Shown here: positions 60,213-64,000 of the stretch, piece by piece | Numbering within the stretch: the stretch's first letter is position 1 | Layout of the letters: the number at the start of each line of letters is the position of its first letter | From: UBA4732 sp963823075 | GTDB lineage: Bacteria; Planctomycetota; Planctomycetia; Gemmatales; Gemmataceae | Assembly (NCBI GenBank): GCA_963823075.1 | Contig: CAWGKE010000023.1 | Span: forward strand, 682,001 to 746,000 | Length of the DNA: 64,000 bases | Direction of reading: 5' to 3' | Notes under the pieces: model-generated | What the model saw: only the letters and a program-made list of their open reading frames with translations | Database searches by the model: none | Told to the model about the DNA's origin: nothing | Translations under genes and position numbers: made by a program

Positions 60213-62072
60213 CTATTCCTTCCCTCTGCGCAATGTCAGGTCCGCTTTCTCCGCTTCTTCCACGCTGATGAGACCGTCGCCGTCGAGGTCGAGCCGTCTG
60301 AACTCCTCGTCCGTGCCGAGGAACTCCTTGCGCGACACGTCGCCGTCATGGTTGCGGTCCATCTTGCGGAACCACAGCGGACCGCGCTCCGGGCCGGCCG
60401 GCAGGACGGCGGGCGCAGGCCTCCCGTTCGACGCGAAGACGACGACCCTGCCGCCGAAATCGTAGCCGGGGCCGGCCGCCGGGCCTTGACGGAAGACGAG
60501 CTGATAACTCTTCTGAATCTCGTCCCGCCCGATCTTGCCGTCGCCGTCCTTGTCGAGCGCGCCGATCAGCTGGACCATCTGACGCATCTCCCGCAGGCTG
60601 AGCCGGCCGTCGTGGTTCGTATCGACCAGATCGAACAGGCCGCGGCTGTCGTCCGCAAAGGTCGCGGATGCGCTGCCGGTCGCGGCCGCACTTTGCAGGT
60701 CTTCCAGGGCGTCCAGGTAGGCGACGACCTCCTTCTCAAACAGCTTGCCGTCGCCGTCGCGGTCCATCGCCTTGAACAAATTGCTGAAGACGCGGCTCTG
60801 CATGGCCTCCTGCTCGTCCAGGTATCCGTTGTTGTCGCGATCCGCGGCCTTGAATTCCGCGAGGAACTGCTGGCGGCGGACGTTCGGCGCGGCCGGCGGC
60901 CGCACGTCGGCGACGCGCAAGTCCAGCCGGACGTTGCCCAGCTCGATCCGCACCGACCCGTCCGGCGCGGAAGCGACCGCGGCTGCCAACGGTGACGGGT
61001 CCTTGTCGTCCTTCATGACCTCGACCATCGCCTCCTTCGGCGACCGCTTTCCGAGCCGAATCTTCAGCTCCACGTCGGCCGGCCGGTCGGCGAAGCGGCT
61101 AAGCTCCTCGGCGTCCAGCTTGCCGTCGCCGTCGGCGTCGAGCCGGTCGAAGGTGCGCTGGTCCAGGCCGAGGTCGGCCCGCGTCAGCGTCTCCGCCCCC
61201 TTGCCGTAGCGGCTTTGCAGCTGCCGCGGCAACTCGGCGGGGTCGCCGCCGACCGTGGTCATCAGAAACAGGCCAGGGAGGTTCGGCGGCGCCGGCGGCG
61301 CATTCATTGGGGACGCCCGCACCACCAACGGATTCACCGGCGCCGTCGATTTCCCGAGCAGCTCGTTCAGGCTGACGGTCTCGTCCTCGTCCGCGTCGAG
61401 CTTCATAAGTATTTCGGGGGCCGCAGCCAATTCTTCGCGCGAAATCTTGCCGTCTTTGTCCGTGTCGAGAAGGTTGAAGAAGGCGTCGTTGATCGCGTCG
61501 CCGGAGACGGCGGGAGACAGCAGGCCGTTCAACGCGATCACCTTGCCGTTGGGGGCGAAGGCGACGGGGCCGCTCGTCGCGCCGAGCTGCGACTGAAACG
61601 GGCCGCCGCCGATGCGGCGATAATAAGCCGCGAATCGCTTCATGGTCCAGCGCGGGCCTTCGCCGTCCGGAGAGACGCGGGTGGGCCGCCCCGGAAAGCC
61701 GCCGCCAGGCGTCGCCAACAAGGGCGCGTTGTTGAACAGGGCCTGCGGCGCCGGCGTCCGCAGGAACTCCTCGTTGCTCAGCACGCCGTCGCCGTCGGCG
61801 TCGAGGTGCTTGAAGAGGCGGCCGATGAAATCGGTCCAGGCGTCCTCCAGCGGCCGGCCGTCGCTCTCGATGTGAAAGCGGATCAGCACCGGCCGGGCGT
61901 CGCCGAAGTAGACGAGATCCTGGGAATCGGGGGCGGTCTTCCCCCCCTCCCTGCCCTCCCCGCCGCCCAGCCGCGGGTGGGGGAGGGTTGGGGTGGGGGG
62001 TTCGGCGGGCGCCGCCGCGAGGAGGAAGCCGGCCGCCAGCAGCGCCGCGGGAATGGCGAGGATGCGTTTCAT
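60213..62072 (-). CDS. Secreted multi-EF-hand protein
   Basis: The start overlaps the DUF1501 stop (ATGA). The 619-residue protein has a signal peptide (L-A-I-P-A-A-L-L-A-A-G-F) followed by an in-frame repeat-encoded segment (residues 26-45). About eight EF-hand loops with D-x-D-x-D-G-x-I/L follow, for example L-D-A-D-G-D-G-V-L, L-D-T-D-K-D-G-K-I, M-D-R-D-G-D-G-K-L and L-D-L-D-G-D-G-L-I. It should bind calcium outside the cytoplasm. Its gene is coupled to the DUF1501/DUF1553 pair upstream, a common planctomycete arrangement with unknown function. Confidence 0.92.
   Translation of the reverse strand: MKRILAIPAALLAAGFLLAAAPAEPPTPTLPHPRLGGGEGREGGKTAPDSQDLVYFGDARPVLIRFHIESDGRPLEDAWTDFIGRLFKHLDADGDGVLSNEEFLRTPAPQALFNNAPLLATPGGGFPGRPTRVSPDGEGPRWTMKRFAAYYRRIGGGPFQSQLGATSGPVAFAPNGKVIALNGLLSPAVSGDAINDAFFNLLDTDKDGKISREELAAAPEILMKLDADEDETVSLNELLGKSTAPVNPLVVRASPMNAPPAPPNLPGLFLMTTVGGDPAELPRQLQSRYGKGAETLTRADLGLDQRTFDRLDADGDGKLDAEELSRFADRPADVELKIRLGKRSPKEAMVEVMKDDKDPSPLAAAVASAPDGSVRIELGNVRLDLRVADVRPPAAPNVRRQQFLAEFKAADRDNNGYLDEQEAMQSRVFSNLFKAMDRDGDGKLFEKEVVAYLDALEDLQSAAATGSASATFADDSRGLFDLVDTNHDGRLSLREMRQMVQLIGALDKDGDGKIGRDEIQKSYQLVFRQGPAAGPGYDFGGRVVVFASNGRPAPAVLPAGPERGPLWFRKMDRNHDGDVSRKEFLGTDEEFRRLDLDGDGLISVEEAEKADLTLRRGKE
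61941..62001. repeat. C/G-rich repeat in frame inside the EF-hand gene
   Basis: C-run and G-run inverted segments resembling the element at 14490-14585. In the EF-hand frame it encodes P-T-P-T-L-P-H-P-R-L-G-G-G-E-G immediately after the signal peptide. This tolerated insert keeps the reading frame. Confidence 0.8.
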
Positions 62073-63425
62073 GCGACCACCTCCTGGATCGGCTTGGCGG
62101 TCGGCTCGGCGATGCGGATGGGCCGGCCGACGTTCGACAGGTTCTGCTTCATCGGATCGAGGCCGAGGGCCAGGGCGACCGTGGCCAGGAGGTCCGGCGT
62201 CGAGACAGGCCGGTCGGCCACTTCCATGCCGTCGTCGCTGGTCTTGCCGATCGCCTGGCCGCCCTTGATCCCGCCGCCGGCCAGCACGGTGGACCACGAG
62301 CTGGCCCAGTGGTCGCGGCCCTGCTGCCCGTTGATCTTGGGCGTCCGGCCGAACTCGCCCATCCAGACGATCAGCGTCGTCTCCAGGAGGCCGCGCTGCT
62401 TGAGGTCTTCCATGAGTGTGGACCATGCCGGATCGAGAATTTCGCTGAGCTTCTTGACGCCCTCGAAGTTGTTCTGGTGCGTGTCCCAGCCGGGCGTGCC
62501 GGCCACGTTGGCCAGCGTCACCTCGACGAACGGCACGCCGCTGCTCGATCAGCCGGCGGGCCAGCAGACAGCCCTGGCCGAAGAGGTTGCGGCCGTAGTG
62601 GTCGCGCAGCCCGGCCGGCTCGTCGTCGAGGTCGAACGCCTTGGCGGCGGCGGAGCGCATCATCGTGACGGCCCGCTCGTAGGCTGTGCGGTGGCTGAGC
62701 GCGGGAGGCCCGGAGCGCTCGGCCAGGAAGTCGTCTTCCATGTCCCCGAGCAGGCGCACCCGGGCCGCGGCCCGCTTCGCATCCACGCCGGCGGCGAGGT
62801 CGAGGTCCTGCACCTTGAGCGCCTCGTCGAGGTTGTTCGGAGCACTTGCCGGCCGAAGACGTTGGCGTTCTCGCCGACGATCAGCGGGGCGTACTGCGGG
62901 CCGAGGAAGCCGGGGCCGTACGCGGCCGGGTTGAAGAGGCGGAAGGGGGCGATGCTGACGAAGCCCGGCAGCTCCGCGTCGTCGCGCTCCAGCTCCTTGG
63001 CGACCAGCGATCCGAGCGACGGGTACTGGATCGGCCCGCTGGGCGGCCGGCCGGTGTGCATCTGATAGGTCGCCCGGCCGTGGTCGGCCTCCTTGGTGGA
63101 CATCGAGCGGATGATCGCCATTTCGCCGGCGTGCTTGGCGATCTTCGGCAGATGCTCGCTGATCTTGATGCCCGGGACCACCGTGGCGATTTCCTTGTAG
63201 GGTCCGCCGTTGGCGATGGCCGGGCTTGAGGTCGAAGGTGTCCATCTGGCTGGGGCCGCCGTTCATCCACAACAGGATGCACGAGCGCTTGCGCTGCGGG
63301 TCGGCGGCCGCGGCCGCCGCCAGCCGGCCCAGCCAGCCCGACATCGACCAGCCGACGACGCCGGCGGCGGTGAGCTTCAGCCATTCACGGCGCGACAGAT
63401 GCGGAAAGTCGGATTTGCGGGTCAT
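62069..63425 (-). CDS. DUF1501 Tat-exported protein (frameshifted)
   Basis: The N-terminus has a Tat signal (S-R-R-E-W-L-K-L followed by a hydrophobic stretch). C-I-L-L-W-M-N-G-G-P-S-Q-M-D-T-F-D is the DUF1501 hallmark. The frame shifts near 63225, 62840 and 62540. The pieces between are clearly DUF1501 (R-S-M-S-T, P-G-F-V-S-I, G-E-F-G-R-T-P-K, D-H-W). The assembled protein is about 450 residues, the usual length. DUF1501 proteins belong to a sulfatase/alkaline-phosphatase-like fold and partner with DUF1549/DUF1553 proteins. Its stop overlaps the EF-hand start. The shifts are probably indel errors. Confidence 0.88.
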
Positions 63426-63455
63426 GGGTCGAAACTCCTTGGCGAGCCGGTGGTT

Positions 63456-64000
63456 TCAATGGTTGAGGTAGAATTCGCCGCTGTTGAGCAGCACCAGAAC
63501 ACGTCGGCCAGGGCTTGCTGATACCGCTTCTGTTTCTCTTCCGGCGTCTTCGCCTTCTCGTCGGCATAGGCGCCGCCGCCATCGACGTAAGCGACCAGGC
63601 GGGCCAGCTCCTTCTCCTTCGGCTTGCGCGTCAACGTCGCCAGGTAAAGCGTCTCGATACGCTCCTGCGTATCCATGAAGGGCGAATCTTCGACCGCCGC
63701 CAGCAGCTCGCTGCGCTCCAGGCTGGTCGCGTCGCCGATCATCTTGCCGTTCATCAGCGTCAGCGCCTGCAAAATCGAGGTCTGCACCTCGGTCGGCCGG
63801 TCGCTCGGATGGGCGAACTTGGTGCGGAACTCGTCGCGCGGCGAGTTGCTGTTGATGACGAAGGCCGCAAACTGGGGGTTCGGGTTCTGCCCCTCGCGCG
63901 GGTAGTAAACCGCCTCGGCCAGGCTGTCGAAGAGCTGCTCCGGCGTCAGGCCGCGCAGCGGCATCCGGGCGAAGCGGCGCGGGTCGTCCTGGCTGTCGTC
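63456..64000 (-). CDS. DUF1553-type protein, C-terminal part (runs off the right edge, one frameshift)
   Basis: The last 180 codons are visible. F-V-I-N-S-N-S-P-R-D-E-F and P-T-E-V-Q-T-S-I-L-Q-A-L-T-L-M-N-G belong to the C-terminal DUF1553 region. Near 63495 one base is missing; the corrected frame ends with V-L-L-N-S-G-E-F-Y-L-N-H, the typical end of this family, at stop 63456. The N-terminal part lies outside the window. DUF1549/DUF1553 proteins occur beside DUF1501 in planctomycetes, as here. Function unknown. Confidence 0.88.
   Translation of the reverse strand, partial: RQPGRPAPLRPDAAARPDAGAALRQPGRGGLLPARGAEPEPPVCGLRHQQQLAARRVPHQVRPSERPADRGADLDFAGADADERQDDRRRDQPGAQRAAGGGRRFALHGYAGAYRDALPGDVDAQAEGEGAGPPGRLRRWRRRLCRREGEDAGRETEAVSASPGRRVLVLLNSGEFYLNH

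Overview
The window comes from a high-GC planctomycete, most likely of the Gemmataceae type. This is inferred from gene families characteristic of that group. They include a DUF1559 prepilin-like protein, a DUF1501 Tat-exported protein followed by an EF-hand protein and a DUF1553-type protein, and a huge surface protein whose N-terminus carries an L-E-E-R-T-L-L motif. Others are an ECF sigma factor with a long C-terminal extension, an MJ0042-type zinc ribbon with HEAT-like repeats, and Uma2 and Rpn-like nuclease families. No rRNA, tRNA, CRISPR array or complete insertion sequence was seen.

Layout. 1-135 is the start of an FHA protein. 178-7244 is a giant kelch/repeat/DUF4214 surface protein. 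7594-11111 is a kinase-like TPR protein that lacks the catalytic HRD aspartate. 11111-12276 is an HxlR regulator divergent from an NAD(P)-binding oxidoreductase. 13003-21146 is a seven-gene, minus-strand nitrate assimilation operon: Bfd-NirA, NarK, heme-b-like membrane protein, molybdopterin nitrate reductase, four-cluster Fe-S protein, Rieske protein and a small membrane protein. 21573-23122 holds a prepilin-like gene and a secreted-protein gene, flanked by queE and by a copy of the queE 3' end. 24222-31548 holds a glycosyltransferase, a PPi-type phosphofructokinase, NAD salvage (pncA/pncB) and two Hsp20 genes. 31885-38876 holds an ECF-sigma/HlyD-like fusion, a HEAT protein and an MMPL exporter. 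39199-43901 holds a zinc ribbon, an ABC exporter and an ATP-cone/NrdD-like protein. 43873-53755 is mostly housekeeping (apt, hisI, hisG, queC, YqeY) mixed with hypothetical membrane and secreted proteins. 53955-58051 is a 2-oxoacid dehydrogenase E1alpha-beta fusion, an E2 and an SDR. 58240-60084 holds small proteins and a receiver protein. 60213-64000 is a DUF1553 / DUF1501 / EF-hand cluster.

How genes work together. In the nitrate operon, NarK would import nitrate and the Mo protein would reduce it to nitrite. The bisHis membrane protein, the Fe-S protein and the Rieske protein could carry electrons from the quinone pool, and NirA would reduce nitrite to ammonium. pncA and pncB overlap by 4 bp and form an NAD salvage pair. 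hisI and hisG also overlap by 4 bp.

Two window-wide patterns stand out. First, perfect or near-perfect palindromic repeats are scattered through the DNA. Seven start 0-21 bp after a stop codon, and others lie in frame inside proteins. Second, about 19 frameshifts interrupt ten otherwise well-conserved genes. At least some sit in G-runs, so sequencing or assembly indels are the simplest explanation; frameshifted genes are annotated as single loci.
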